Below the pieces are notes generated by a model, which saw only the letters and a list, made by a program, of their open reading frames with translations, was not told the origin of the DNA and searched no databases. DNA of 64,000 bases from Meiothermus ruber DSM 1279. Lineage in GTDB: Bacteria > Deinococcota > Deinococci > Deinococcales > Thermaceae. A program made the translations under genes and the position numbers. Where the stretch lies: the NCBI RefSeq assembly GCF_000024425.1, contig NC_013946.1, forward strand, positions 496,001 through 560,000. Reading direction: 5' to 3'. Shown piece after piece: positions 33,282-41,148 of the stretch. Position 1 is the stretch's first letter; each line of letters opens with the position of its first letter.

Positions 33282-34256
33282 ATGGGCATGAGGTATCGCA
33301 AGGTCGGTAAGTGGGGCCTTCAGGTCTCCGAGATCGCCCTGGGTGCCTGGGCCAGCTTCGGAGATTGCGTGAAGGATGTGGGCGAGGTCAAGAAGATCGT
33401 GTGTCTGGCCTACGAGTCCGGCGTCAACTTCTTCGATAACGCGGACACCTATGCGAACGGATGCGCTGAAGAACTCATGGGCAGCGTGCTCGCCGAGTAC
33501 CCACGCAGCACCCTCGTCCTCGCCTCGAAGGCGGGATGGCCTGTGTCCGGGTGTCCCAATAGCCAGGGCCTCTCCCGCAAGCACCTGCGCGCCTCTCTGC
33601 AGGCCAGCCTTCAAAGGCTACGAACGGATTATCTGGATATCTACTTTGCTCACCGCCACGACCCGGATGTACCCCTCGAGGAGATTGTCACGACCATGAG
33701 CGCGTTCGTTGATCAGGGGCTTATCCTCTACTGGGGAACCAGCGAGTGGCCTGTCGCACGGCTGGCGGGTGCATGCGAGTTTGCCAGGGCGAATGGGCTG
33801 CATCCACCTATCTGCGAGCAGGTTGACTACTCGATCCTTTACAGGAAGCGGTGGGAAAACACCCTGGCGCCGGAGGCGGAGCCGCTCGGATTGGGCTTGA
33901 TGGCCACGAGCCCGTTGGCGATGGGGGTGCTCACCGGGAAGTACGACGACGGGATCCCCCCCGGTAGCCGGTTGGCCCGGCATAAGGTGCTGAAGGAAGC
34001 TCTGCTGACGCCTCACAACCTCGCTCGTGTGCGGGAATTGGCGGCGGTCGCTGCCGAGCACGGAATGACCCGGGCTCAGCTCGCGCTAGCTTGGGTTTTG
34101 CGACGCAAGGAGCTTTCATGCGCCATCGTGGGAGCCACCGGGATAGGGCAGCTTCAGGAAAACCTTGGTGCGGCCGGGGTAGTGCTCGCACCCGAGGCCG
34201 TGGCACAGATCGAGCGGATTATAGGTGGCAAAAGCTCAACCGCGAGCACCACTTGA
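33282..34256 (+). CDS. Aldo-keto reductase
   Basis: 324 residues; ATG 33288 is an alternative start. The AKR barrel is complete: GAWASFG, catalytic Asp/Tyr in FFDNADTYANGCAEELMG (about 48-65), Lys in VLASKAGW, His in YFAHRHDPDVPLEE, and SCAIVGATGIGQLQENLGA for the NADPH phosphate. It is closest in pattern to the potassium-channel beta-subunit/YghZ subgroup. NAD(P)H-dependent reduction of a carbonyl is expected. Substrate unknown; it sits between the exporter and the nucleotidyltransferase. Confidence 0.88.
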   Translation: MGMRYRKVGKWGLQVSEIALGAWASFGDCVKDVGEVKKIVCLAYESGVNFFDNADTYANGCAEELMGSVLAEYPRSTLVLASKAGWPVSGCPNSQGLSRKHLRASLQASLQRLRTDYLDIYFAHRHDPDVPLEEIVTTMSAFVDQGLILYWGTSEWPVARLAGACEFARANGLHPPICEQVDYSILYRKRWENTLAPEAEPLGLGLMATSPLAMGVLTGKYDDGIPPGSRLARHKVLKEALLTPHNLARVRELAAVAAEHGMTRAQLALAWVLRRKELSCAIVGATGIGQLQENLGAAGVVLAPEAVAQIERIIGGKSSTASTT

Positions 34257-34289
34257 CCACCTACTGTCCTTATCGGAGTTGGCGACGGT

Positions 34290-35117
34290 ATGCACGCACG
34301 GGACAAACCTCTCCCGATCCTCCGAGCAACTACCCGCCGGGAACGCCTCGAGAGGGCCCGGCACATCGCAGATTGGATCCTGGGCCATTACTCGGACGCG
34401 GTTGTGGCCATCGGAATCTATGGGTCCACCGCACGGGGCTCCGACGAGCCCTACTCCGACCTGGAGATGTCGGTCCTCATGCGAAGCTCACCCACCCCCG
34501 GCAGGGACGAGCGCTACGTGCAAGGGCTCAAAATCAGCGTCGAATTCCACACCGTGGGGTCGGTCTACCGGCGCCTGCAGCGGGTAGACCTGACCTGGCC
34601 CTTGTGCGTAGACCAGTTTGTCTCGGTCTTATCCCTGTACGACCCGGAGGGGCACTGGCCCAAGCTAAAGCTGCTCGTTGATCAGCTGCCGTCCGGATCG
34701 TTCGTGCAAGCCATTCGCGAGGGGATCGTGGGGGAATTGTTGGAGAACTTCGCCAAGCTGGAGAATGCCCGAAAACGCGACGACGCCCCTGCAATGCGAT
34801 GGATCGCCTGGAACCTCGCGTGGGATGTGGCCATGATCTCCGCCCTCATGAACCGGGCATACTTCACCTCTTGGTCGCGCACACCCGACGAGATCCTCCG
34901 ACTGCCGTCGCTGCTGCCCGCGGTTAAGAGCCTCGTGGAGAAGTTCCGCAACGGCGATCTGCGCAGCGCCAAGGGGCTCCATCGTTGTTGCGAAGCCGCA
35001 GTGAGGGGGGTTGTGCAACATGTGGCAACCCTTGGCGTCCACGTCCAAGTCGAACCGTCCCTGGCAGGACCTCCCCGGGAGCAGATCGGGGGAGGTGGGC
35101 CCGGATCGAAACGATAA
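34290..35117 (+). CDS. Kanamycin-nucleotidyltransferase-like enzyme
   Basis: 275 residues. The match to aminoglycoside 4'-nucleotidyltransferase runs along the chain: VAIGIYGSTARGSDEPYSDL (nucleotidyltransferase motif with the metal Asp/Glu, about 40-59), KISVEFHTV, WPLCVDQFVSVLSLYDPEG, and the helical C-terminal domain (AIREGIVGELLENFAKLENA). The family adenylylates kanamycin-type antibiotics. Within an exporter/P450 cluster it could protect the producer or modify a product. Overlaps no neighbour. Confidence 0.8.
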   Translation: MHARDKPLPILRATTRRERLERARHIADWILGHYSDAVVAIGIYGSTARGSDEPYSDLEMSVLMRSSPTPGRDERYVQGLKISVEFHTVGSVYRRLQRVDLTWPLCVDQFVSVLSLYDPEGHWPKLKLLVDQLPSGSFVQAIREGIVGELLENFAKLENARKRDDAPAMRWIAWNLAWDVAMISALMNRAYFTSWSRTPDEILRLPSLLPAVKSLVEKFRNGDLRSAKGLHRCCEAAVRGVVQHVATLGVHVQVEPSLAGPPREQIGGGGPGSKR

Positions 35118-35135
35118 GCGTTGTGGAGGAGGAGG

Positions 35136-35630
35136 ATGGCTAATAAGGACACCCGAACACTCGAGGAAAGGATAGAGGAACTACAGGCGGTGGTGACGAA
35201 GCTCTTCGTCCAAATGGATGCCCAGCGTATTGGAGGTCCGGGGAATGCCGGTGCTGCTGATGGCGGCGAGTTGCCGGACTTTGGCCCTTGGATGGACACG
35301 ACATGTTGCTACGCCAGGGTCATCGCCCTTCGGACCGACCTCCAGGGTCGCTTCCAGTTTGCCACACTTAAACTGCTGCACGACTGCTCTGATGAGCGCC
35401 GACCTGCCTGGAGAGAGGGCGCCATCTTCGACCTGCGCAACCCGGCCTGGGAGGCTGAACTGAAGCGAGCCCAGAACTATGACCTGCTGGTTGGTGTAAG
35501 GGTTCTTCCGGACGGACGAGTCGTCGGGATCGAACTGGCACGCCCTAACAAGAAACCCCGGGCCTCGACGCCCGGCGTTTCCCAGTTGCGAGCGGAAAGG
35601 GCACCAAAAGTGGACAAGGAGGCTCCGTAA
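35136..35630 (+). CDS. Small unknown protein in the metabolic cluster
   Basis: 164 residues from ATG 35136, preceded by GAGGAGGAGG. A short coiled coil (TLEERIEELQAVVTKLFVQM) is followed by a beta-rich domain (YARVIALRTDLQGRFQFATL, YDLLVGVRVLPDGRVVGIEL) and a basic tail. No family recognised. Lies between the nucleotidyltransferase and the P450 genes in the same direction. Confidence 0.6.
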   Translation: MANKDTRTLEERIEELQAVVTKLFVQMDAQRIGGPGNAGAADGGELPDFGPWMDTTCCYARVIALRTDLQGRFQFATLKLLHDCSDERRPAWREGAIFDLRNPAWEAELKRAQNYDLLVGVRVLPDGRVVGIELARPNKKPRASTPGVSQLRAERAPKVDKEAP

Positions 35631-35639
35631 CTTTAGAAG

Positions 35640-36881
35640 GTGGTGAAGTCCAGAGCTATGCCCCCAACGGCCCCAGTCCCACCCTTTGACCCCCTGTCGC
35701 CGGAGGTCCTTGCCGACCCCTATCCAGCGTACGCGCGCCTGCGTATGTCGGACCCTGTGCACTGGGGGATTCCCCACACGCGCGCCGGAGCGTGGTATGT
35801 ATTCCGCCACGCCGACATCGCGAGCCTCCTCAGGGATCCGCGGTTGTCGCGACGACGACCGGCTACTGGGAGGGGAGTCCCCTCTGGAAGACCCATTTCC
35901 GAGCCATACCGTGGCTTTTTGCGGATGATGGCTCAACAGGTGGGATTTCAGAATACTGTTGGTCACGCTCGTCTGCGGGCGGTGATGGGGCCGCTTTTGT
36001 CTCCGCGTGCAGTCGCTGGTGTAGTCCCGCGAGTCGAGTGGGTCGCCCGCAAGCTGCTACAGGACATCGAGGACCAGCATTCCATGGATGTACTCAACGA
36101 GTATGCTCTTCCGCTGGTACTCAGGGTGTTGGCGGAATTGCAGGGCGTTCCGGAGAGTTCGTTCGAGGAGTTGCGCGCCTGGATCGGGGTGATCTCCAGT
36201 GTGAGCTCTTCCTCTCCCAAGGAAGAGCTTCTAAGAGCCAACCGGGCGGTGGCCGAGTATGGCCAGCTGGTAGAAGGACTCGCGGGGGAGGCTGGGGGGA
36301 GCCCCCAGGGAACCGTGCTGGCTGGCATGTTAGCTGCGCGGGAATTAGGACAGGTCAGCCAAACAGAATTCGTCGCGAACCTGCTGGCCTTGCTCGACGC
36401 TGGTACCCAGACCACCGCTGACTTCATTACGAACAGCGTGTTGGTACTCTTGAGCCACCAGGACCAGCTCAAGCTTCTCAGGGAGGACCCGCAGTTGCTG
36501 GGCTACGCAGTCCAGGAACTCTTGCGCTTCGAAAGCCCAGTGCAGATCGTTGGCCGCTGGGCAACTGAGAGCTTCGTTTTTCAGGGTAAAGGGATCGAGC
36601 GGGGCCAAGTCGTGTACCTAGTCCTGGGCTCGGCTAACCGTGATCCCAGCTGGGTGAGCGATCCGGACCGGCTTGACTTAAAAAGGAAGCTGGACCGTAC
36701 AGCAGCCTTTGGCGGAGGAACCCACTATTGCCTAGGTGCCCCGCTAGCCCGCCTGATAGGGGGAAAAGCTCTAGAGATTCTTCTACAGTGGAAAGGCAGC
36801 TTGTCTTTGCAGACCAGCAGGCTTATATGGCGGCCCGCGTTCGGGTTTCGTGGGCTTACTGAGCTGAGGGTATCATGGTAA
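35640..36881 (+). CDS. Cytochrome P450
   Basis: 413 residues from GTG 35640; ATG 35658 (MPPTAPVPPFDPLSP) may be the true start. Heme loop FGGGTHYCLGAPLAR with the ligand Cys at about 363; ExxR in ELLRFESP; I-helix AGTQTT, where the usual acidic residue before the Thr is Gln. Soluble bacterial class, needing a ferredoxin partner not coded here. In the cluster it would hydroxylate or otherwise oxidise a small molecule. The gene has lower GC and different codon use from the conjugation genes, supporting transfer. Confidence 0.92.
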   Translation: MVKSRAMPPTAPVPPFDPLSPEVLADPYPAYARLRMSDPVHWGIPHTRAGAWYVFRHADIASLLRDPRLSRRRPATGRGVPSGRPISEPYRGFLRMMAQQVGFQNTVGHARLRAVMGPLLSPRAVAGVVPRVEWVARKLLQDIEDQHSMDVLNEYALPLVLRVLAELQGVPESSFEELRAWIGVISSVSSSSPKEELLRANRAVAEYGQLVEGLAGEAGGSPQGTVLAGMLAARELGQVSQTEFVANLLALLDAGTQTTADFITNSVLVLLSHQDQLKLLREDPQLLGYAVQELLRFESPVQIVGRWATESFVFQGKGIERGQVVYLVLGSANRDPSWVSDPDRLDLKRKLDRTAAFGGGTHYCLGAPLARLIGGKALEILLQWKGSLSLQTSRLIWRPAFGFRGLTELRVSW

Positions 36882-37006
36882 TGGCAGCATGCGTATTTCA
36901 GAAGATTCGAGCCACACTTTTCGTCGGAAGCCGAGCCGGTGATTCAGTAACTCACCTTACGCGGCAAAGCTGAGAGACTGTCGTAAAAGTCCGCTATACT
37001 TGAAGG

Positions 37007-37432
37007 GTGGCTTCTACACGGAGATCTTACCCCAGCGACCTGTCGGACGCGGAGTGGGCCATCCTGGAGCCGTTGATCCCCGCCCCCAAGCCCGGTGGCC
37101 GACCCGCAAAGGTGCCGAGGAGGGAGATCGTCAGCGCCATACTTTACGTCCTGGAAAACGGCATCAAGTGGCGGGCCATGCCCCATGACTTACCCCACTG
37201 GTCTACGGTCTACCACTACTTCCGCAAGTGGCAGAAGGAGGGGGTCTGGGAGCGGGTGGCCCAGGCCCTGGTCCGGTGGGATCGGGAGCGAGAAGGAAGG
37301 CAGGCTTGCCCCAGCGCTCTTGTCATGGATAGTCAGTCCGTCAAGACCACGGAAAAAGGGGGCCCCGGGGACACGACGGGGCGAAGAAGGTCAAAGGGAG
37401 AAAGCGGCAGAACACGGGGGGCCGTCTCTTGA
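37007..37432 (+). pseudogene. IS5-family transposase, N-terminal frame (copy 1)
   Basis: 141 codons. The DUF4096-type N-terminal domain is seen (YPSDLSDAEWAILEPLIPAP, NGIKWRAMPHDLPHWSTVYH), then DSQSVKTTEKGG. The catalytic remainder lies in another frame, reached in the intact copy by slippage at a run of A then G near 37350. Here the second frame is cut by the 218-bp insert, and nine bases of coding sequence are missing, so the transposase is dead. Confidence 0.8.
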
Positions 37433-37433
37433 A

Positions 37434-37651
37434 CGGAAGGGGTGTGGGGCGGCAGTCCCCGACCAGACCGCAGTTCGGTTGGTCGGGGAAGGATAGCCCC
37501 GCCAGGACAAAGTCCTGTATACTGTTTTTGTAGGTCGTCCCCGGAACGGGGATGCGCGTAAAGGGAGCCGCAGGCGAGTGTCCTACACACGTTTGAGCCT
37601 GTGAGGATGGTCGCGCGAAACTCCAACCAAAGTTGGTTGCGAGTAGTTCAT
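37434..37651. repeat. 218-bp structured insert in the IS5-family transposase
   Basis: Absent from copy 2, so the borders are exact within a base or two. It holds several hairpins: CCCGACCA...TGGTCGGG (near 37460), AGGAC-AAA-GTCCT, TCCCCG-GAA-CGGGGA and AACCAA-AG-TTGGTT near its right end. No terminal inverted repeats, no target duplication and no gene. This fits a non-autonomous IS200/IS605-type insertion better than a classical MITE. Confidence 0.65.
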
Positions 37652-38060
37652 GGCCTTTGTCCACCCGGCCAATGAGCACGACAAGTGGGGTGGGCAGGCG
37701 TTGCTTTTGGGGATGGACCTCTCCTTGTGGCCCCGGGTGGGCAAGCTCTTTGTGGACTGGGGCTACCGGGGTTTGCGGGAGGTGGCTAGGGGGCTGGGAC
37801 TGGAGCTGGAGGTGGTGGCCCGTCCTTACGCGGGGGTGCGGGGGGTCTGGGTGCGGGAGGGGGAGGAGGTGCCGGAGATCCCGCGGGAGGGTGGGTTCAA
37901 GCCCCTGCCCAAGCGGTGGGTGGTGGAGCGGACCTTTGCCTGGATGGGGCGAAACCGACGGCTGGGGAAAGATTACGAGTACCCCCCTGAGGTAACGGAA
38001 GCCTGGATGTATTTAGGCATGATACGCTTGCTGGTGAAGCGGCTGGCCAGGGCCGCTTAA
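37650..38060 (+). pseudogene. IS5-family transposase, C-terminal frame (copy 1)
   Basis: 136 codons with the DDE C-terminal half: HPANEHDKWGGQALL, KLFVDWGYRG, then KRWVVERTFAWMGRNRRLGK with the catalytic Glu. It is separated from its N-terminal half by the 218-bp insert. An ATG formed at the insert junction opens the frame, but the product lacks the first Asp region and cannot transpose. Confidence 0.8.
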
Positions 38061-38112
38061 GCTGGAGGAGGGGACTTTTACAACAGTTTCTGAAATGGCA
38101 TAGATTGAAAAG

Positions 38113-39214
38113 GTGAATCCCCAGCCCCTGGATTTGTACACCGATTACTTGTTGAGCAGCTTTGGAGCGGCGACGGCCACAGGATTGTCGCGGATGGTGG
38201 ATGGAGCCATAAGCCACGACCAGATCACCCGCATGCTGGGGGGAGATTGACAAGGCTCGGTGCAGTTGTGGCGCAAGGTCAAAGCCACGGTGCGAAAGAT
38301 ACAGCGTGAGGAAGGGGTGCTGATTCTGGATGATAGCATTTTGGAGAAACCCTACACGGACGAGAACGATATAGTGGCCTGGCAATAGCAAAGAGCGGAT
38401 GGTCAAGGGGATCAACTTTGTGAGCCTGTTGTATCACAGCCAGGGGCTGACCTTGCCGGTAGGCTACGTGCTGGTGGAGAAGACGGAAGTCTATGTAGAT
38501 CAGAAAAGTGGCCAGCGCAAACGCCGCAGCCAGGTGAGCAAGAATGAACACGCCCGCTACCTGCTGCAAACCGCAGTGCATAACCAGATTCCCTTCCAGC
38601 ACGTGCTCAACGACGTCTGGCTTGCCTCGGCGGCGAACATGCGATTTATCGTGCTGGACATGAAGAAGCACTTTGTGATGCCGCTCAAAAGCAATCGCAA
38701 GGTAGCGCCAGGTTATCGGCACCGCCGGTATGCGCTGTGCGCACCCCCTATGAGCCAAGAACAACAGCAAAGGGGTCAATGGACAGGAGTGGAGGGTCTG
38801 GACTACCAAGACCCCACCCCCCGGCAGGTATATCTGGAAGGGGTTCCCTTCCCCCTGCTGCGGGTTCGGCAAGTCTTCACCCACGAAGATGGGAGCCAGG
38901 GGGTGTTGTATTTGTGTAGCAGCGATACCACCCTGGACTTTGAACGGATGATCGAGCTCTATCAAAAACGATGGGAGATCGAGCGCTTTCATCAATCCAT
39001 CCGACAAAACGCTGCCCTGGCCAAGTCGCCTACCAAGACCCTGACCACCCAGGCCAACCATTTCTTTGCGGCTATGTGGGCCTTTGTCAAGCTGGAACTC
39101 CTCTCCCACCAGACCCAAATCAACTACTTCGCCCTCAAGGCCAAGCTCTATCTGGTTGCCAGTCGGGCTGCTTTTCAGGAACTACAGCAGATCAAAGCTC
39201 AACTGACCGCGTAA
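38113..39214 (+). pseudogene. IS701/IS4-like transposase, broken
   Basis: The start is GTG 38113 (NPQPLDLYTDYLLSSFGAAT). A TGA interrupts the frame at about 38248 after MLGGD. It resumes as QREEGVLILDDSILEKPY with the catalytic DD, breaks again at a TAG near 38386 and a frameshift, and continues from 38399 as MVKGINFVSLLYHSQGL to the end, with the catalytic Glu in YQKRWEIERFHQSIRQN. It has at least two lesions, so it is inactive. Confidence 0.8.
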
Positions 39215-39230
39215 GGTATACCTTCGTTTG

Positions 39231-39409
39231 CTACCGCATAGCCCCACCCCAGCCATTCTGAGGAGGACATGACTGCGAACCAGATTGTGGGCTAGGATGA
39301 GGAGGTTTATCCGGGCTACGAGGCCCCCGAAGCTCTTGCTCTCTACTTGGCGAAGCCGGAAAGACCTGACCAGGACGCCAAAGCGCACCTCTATCCAGTT
39401 TCTCCCCAT
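39231..39409 (-). pseudogene. IS982-family transposase remnant
   Basis: About 60 codons of the C-terminal end: NWIEVRFGVLVRSFRLRQVE then SFGGLVARINLLILAHNLVR, matching the closing region of IS982 transposases. It is cut on the right at about 39410 and on the left by the end of the IS701/IS4-like element. No other part is present. Confidence 0.55.
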
Positions 39410-39532
39410 CCACTCCCTCCACCTAGCGGAACCCCCGGTCCCCCAGGACCGGGCCCAAGCCCGAATCTTCCACCCGGCCCCGGGCCCAGATCTCCCCGGT
39501 GTTGCCCGGCAGGACGCCCCAGCGCACGGGGT
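39410..39532. other. Non-coding spacer with GC hairpin
   Basis: Contains CCCGGTCC-CCCA-GGACCGGG (39434-39453), then GC-rich sequence up to the SLOG gene. No gene seen. Confidence 0.4.
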
Positions 39533-40060
39533 ATGAAAACCTATGCTGGGGTAGGAAGCAGGCGTGCGCCCGAGGATGTGCTAAAGCTGATGGGGAAGAT
39601 TGCCCGGCGGCTGGCGGAGCGGGGCTGGGCGCTGCGAACGGGTGGGGCAGAAGGGGCTGACCGGGCGTTTGAGCGGGGGGCCCGTGCGGGCGGTGGAGCA
39701 GTTGAGGTGTTTCTGCCGTGGCCGGGATACAACGGCTACCGGGAAGGGGCGCTGAAAGCCCCGAGCCCGGAGGCGGTGCGGCTGGCGGCAGCATTGCATC
39801 CGGCCTGGGGGCGTCTGTCACCGGCGGTACAGCGGTTGATGGCCCGGAACTCCCACCAGATCTTGGGGCTCGACCTGAACGACCCGGTGGCCTTCGTCCT
39901 CTGCTGGACACCGGACGGGGCCGAGTCGGAGCAAGAATGCGGGCCGGAAACTGGTGGCACGGGGCAGGCGATCCGGCTGGCCTCGAGGTGGGGCGTGCCC
40001 GTGGTCAACCTCAAAAGAGAGGACGCGTTGGAGAAAATAGCTCGGCTGGTCAAGGGTTGA
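39533..40060 (+). CDS. SLOG-superfamily nucleotide-binding protein
   Basis: 175 residues from ATG 39533. The N-terminus KTYAGVGSRRAPEDVLKLMG and LRTGGAEGADRAFERGAR are the paired motifs of the DprA/Smf/LOG (SLOG) fold that binds nucleotides or nucleotide-derived signals. LPWPGYNGYREGALKAP and the AIRLASRWGVPVVNL end agree with a phage-type branch of this fold. Members occur in phage and plasmid accessory regions and in defence modules. Exact ligand unknown. First gene of the hairpin-punctuated accessory array. Confidence 0.75.
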   Translation: MKTYAGVGSRRAPEDVLKLMGKIARRLAERGWALRTGGAEGADRAFERGARAGGGAVEVFLPWPGYNGYREGALKAPSPEAVRLAAALHPAWGRLSPAVQRLMARNSHQILGLDLNDPVAFVLCWTPDGAESEQECGPETGGTGQAIRLASRWGVPVVNLKREDALEKIARLVKG

Positions 40061-40064
40061 ACCA

Positions 40065-40086
40065 GGGGGCGGCAGGAGCCGCCCCC
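40065..40086 (+). terminator. Intergenic GC hairpin, copy 1 of 8
   Basis: GGGGGCGGC-AGGA-GCCGCCCCC, preceded by ACCA at the end of the SLOG gene and followed at once by the next start. Confidence 0.75.
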
Positions 40087-40097
40087 CTCCGGTGGGC

Positions 40098-40319
40098 ATG
40101 AAAACGCTAGCGATCACCATCGGGGTATTCAGGAATCAGGTCTACGCCTACCGGCTGCGACAGGGCGAGGTGGGACAGGTGCACCTCGAGCTTGGCCTCA
40201 AGCAGGGGCAGAAGGTGTGGGAGTGGCGGCCCTGGAAGGAGGGGAGCCTGGACGAGATGCGCACGCTGTACCAGACCCTCCAGAGCCACGACCGGGGGCG
40301 GTGGCTGAAGGTGGAGTAG
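40098..40319 (+). CDS. Small unknown protein
   Basis: 73 residues from ATG 40098; GTG 40092 is possible. A beta-rich little domain (LAITIGVFRNQVYAYRLRQG, VHLELGLKQGQKVWEW) with a closing helix. The gene is separated from the SLOG gene by the first hairpin copy. No family recognised. Confidence 0.55.
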   Translation: MKTLAITIGVFRNQVYAYRLRQGEVGQVHLELGLKQGQKVWEWRPWKEGSLDEMRTLYQTLQSHDRGRWLKVE

Positions 40320-40329
40320 TGTTACATGG

Positions 40330-40341
40330 TATGATAAAGCC
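40330..40341 (+). promoter_or_regulatory. -10 box of the VapB-like gene
   Basis: TATGAT (40330-40335) is six bases before ATG 40342, so the antitoxin mRNA is probably leaderless. ATGG and CCAT around it form a short imperfect palindrome that could be an operator. Confidence 0.45.
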
Positions 40342-40563
40342 ATGCGAACCACCATCTACCTGCCCGATGACCTCGCCCGGGTGGTGGAGGCGTACCTGAA
40401 GGAGCACCCCCAGACCAACCTCTCGGCCCTGGTGCAGGAAGCGCTGGAGGCCCGGTTGCGCCGCAACCCGGCGGCCCTTTTGGAGCTGGCCGGGGTCGTC
40501 GAGAAGGCCTCGGTAAACGCCGGGGAGGGGGCTGAGGACCGCCTGTACCGCCAGGAGCGATGA
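40342..40563 (+). CDS. Ribbon-helix-helix antitoxin (VapB-like)
   Basis: 73 residues. The N-terminus MRTTIYLPDDLARVVEAYL with NLSALVQEALEARL is a ribbon-helix-helix DNA-binding domain. The C-terminal 25 residues are acidic and flexible, as in antitoxins. It overlaps the PIN toxin gene by four bases (ATGA). It should bind and silence the toxin and repress its own promoter. Confidence 0.82.
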   Translation: MRTTIYLPDDLARVVEAYLKEHPQTNLSALVQEALEARLRRNPAALLELAGVVEKASVNAGEGAEDRLYRQER

Positions 40564-40973
40564 CCCCGCAGAGGCTGGTTCTGGACGCGGGGCCGCTGAT
40601 CGCGCTCTTCCACGCCGCCGACCCTGACCACGAGGCGGCGGTGCGCGGGTTCCGCGCGCTGGCGGAGGGGAATAGCCGCCTGATCACCCCCCTGCCGGTG
40701 GTGTTCGAGGTGTACAAGTGGCTGCTCTTCGAGGGGGGTGCGGCGGTGGCCCGGCGGGCCCTGGAACGGATGGTGGAGGCGTTGGAGGTCGTTCCGCTCG
40801 GGCTGGAAGACCTCGAGGCCATCCGGGTGCTGCTGGCCTCGAGGCCGGAGTGGAGGGGCACCCTGGAGGACGCGGGCGTGGTGCTCCTGGCCCTGCGGTC
40901 CAAAGCCCAGGTGTGGACGCTGAACTACCGCGACCTGGGGGTGTTCAGGGAGCTGCAGTTCTGGGCGGGCTGA
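40560..40973 (+). CDS. PIN-domain toxin (VapC-like)
   Basis: 137 residues. PIN motifs in order: LVLDAGPLIALF (first Asp), DHEAAV, TPLPVVFEVYKWL (Glu), LEDAGVVLLALRSKAQVWTL (Asp region). Metal-dependent ribonuclease expected, cutting RNA when free of the antitoxin. The pair is placed between the accessory array and the TnpB element and ends in a hairpin at 40972. Confidence 0.85.
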   Translation: MTPQRLVLDAGPLIALFHAADPDHEAAVRGFRALAEGNSRLITPLPVVFEVYKWLLFEGGAAVARRALERMVEALEVVPLGLEDLEAIRVLLASRPEWRGTLEDAGVVLLALRSKAQVWTLNYRDLGVFRELQFWAG

Positions 40974-40991
40974 GGGGGCTTCTTGCCCCTC
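40972..40991 (+). terminator. Terminator after the PIN toxin
   Basis: GAGGGG(G)C-TTCTT-GCCCCTC directly at the stop codon. The TTCTTGCCCC half recalls the inverted repeats at 45776-47683. Confidence 0.55.
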
Positions 40992-41148
40992 GACCCCTCG
41001 CCCTGACAGGGAGGCGCGAACAGTTGGCAAATAGCGCACATTACTTCACCTCAACGCTCGCACGCCTCCGCCTCCCGCCACCTCACCTCAACGAGCTCCC
41101 ACAAAGCGAAAGCCACGAACCGGTATACTCTCTCACAGGAGGCGCCAG

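Larger units (their letters stand above)
36974..38090 (+). mobile_element. IS5-family element, copy 1, interrupted
   Basis: Terminal repeats GAGACTGTCGTAAAAGTCC and GGACTTTTACAACAGTTTC, flanked by a 3-bp TGA duplication. Copy 2 at 62060-62968 is 909 bp. Copy 1 differs by a nine-base loss and by a 218-bp insert in the transposase gene. Confidence 0.9.
36953..39217 (+). mobile_element. IS701/IS4-like element, interrupted and degraded (outer layer)
   Basis: Ends are inverted repeats CCTTACGCGG (36955) and CCGCGTAAGG (39207). Its transposase frame (38113-39214) is broken, and the IS5-family element lies between its left end and its transposase. Confidence 0.65.

Noticed and set aside
37434-37651. 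Group II intron fragment in the IS
   Set aside because: It lacks a recognisable domain V stem and an AY end; hairpin layout fits an IS200/IS605-like insert better.
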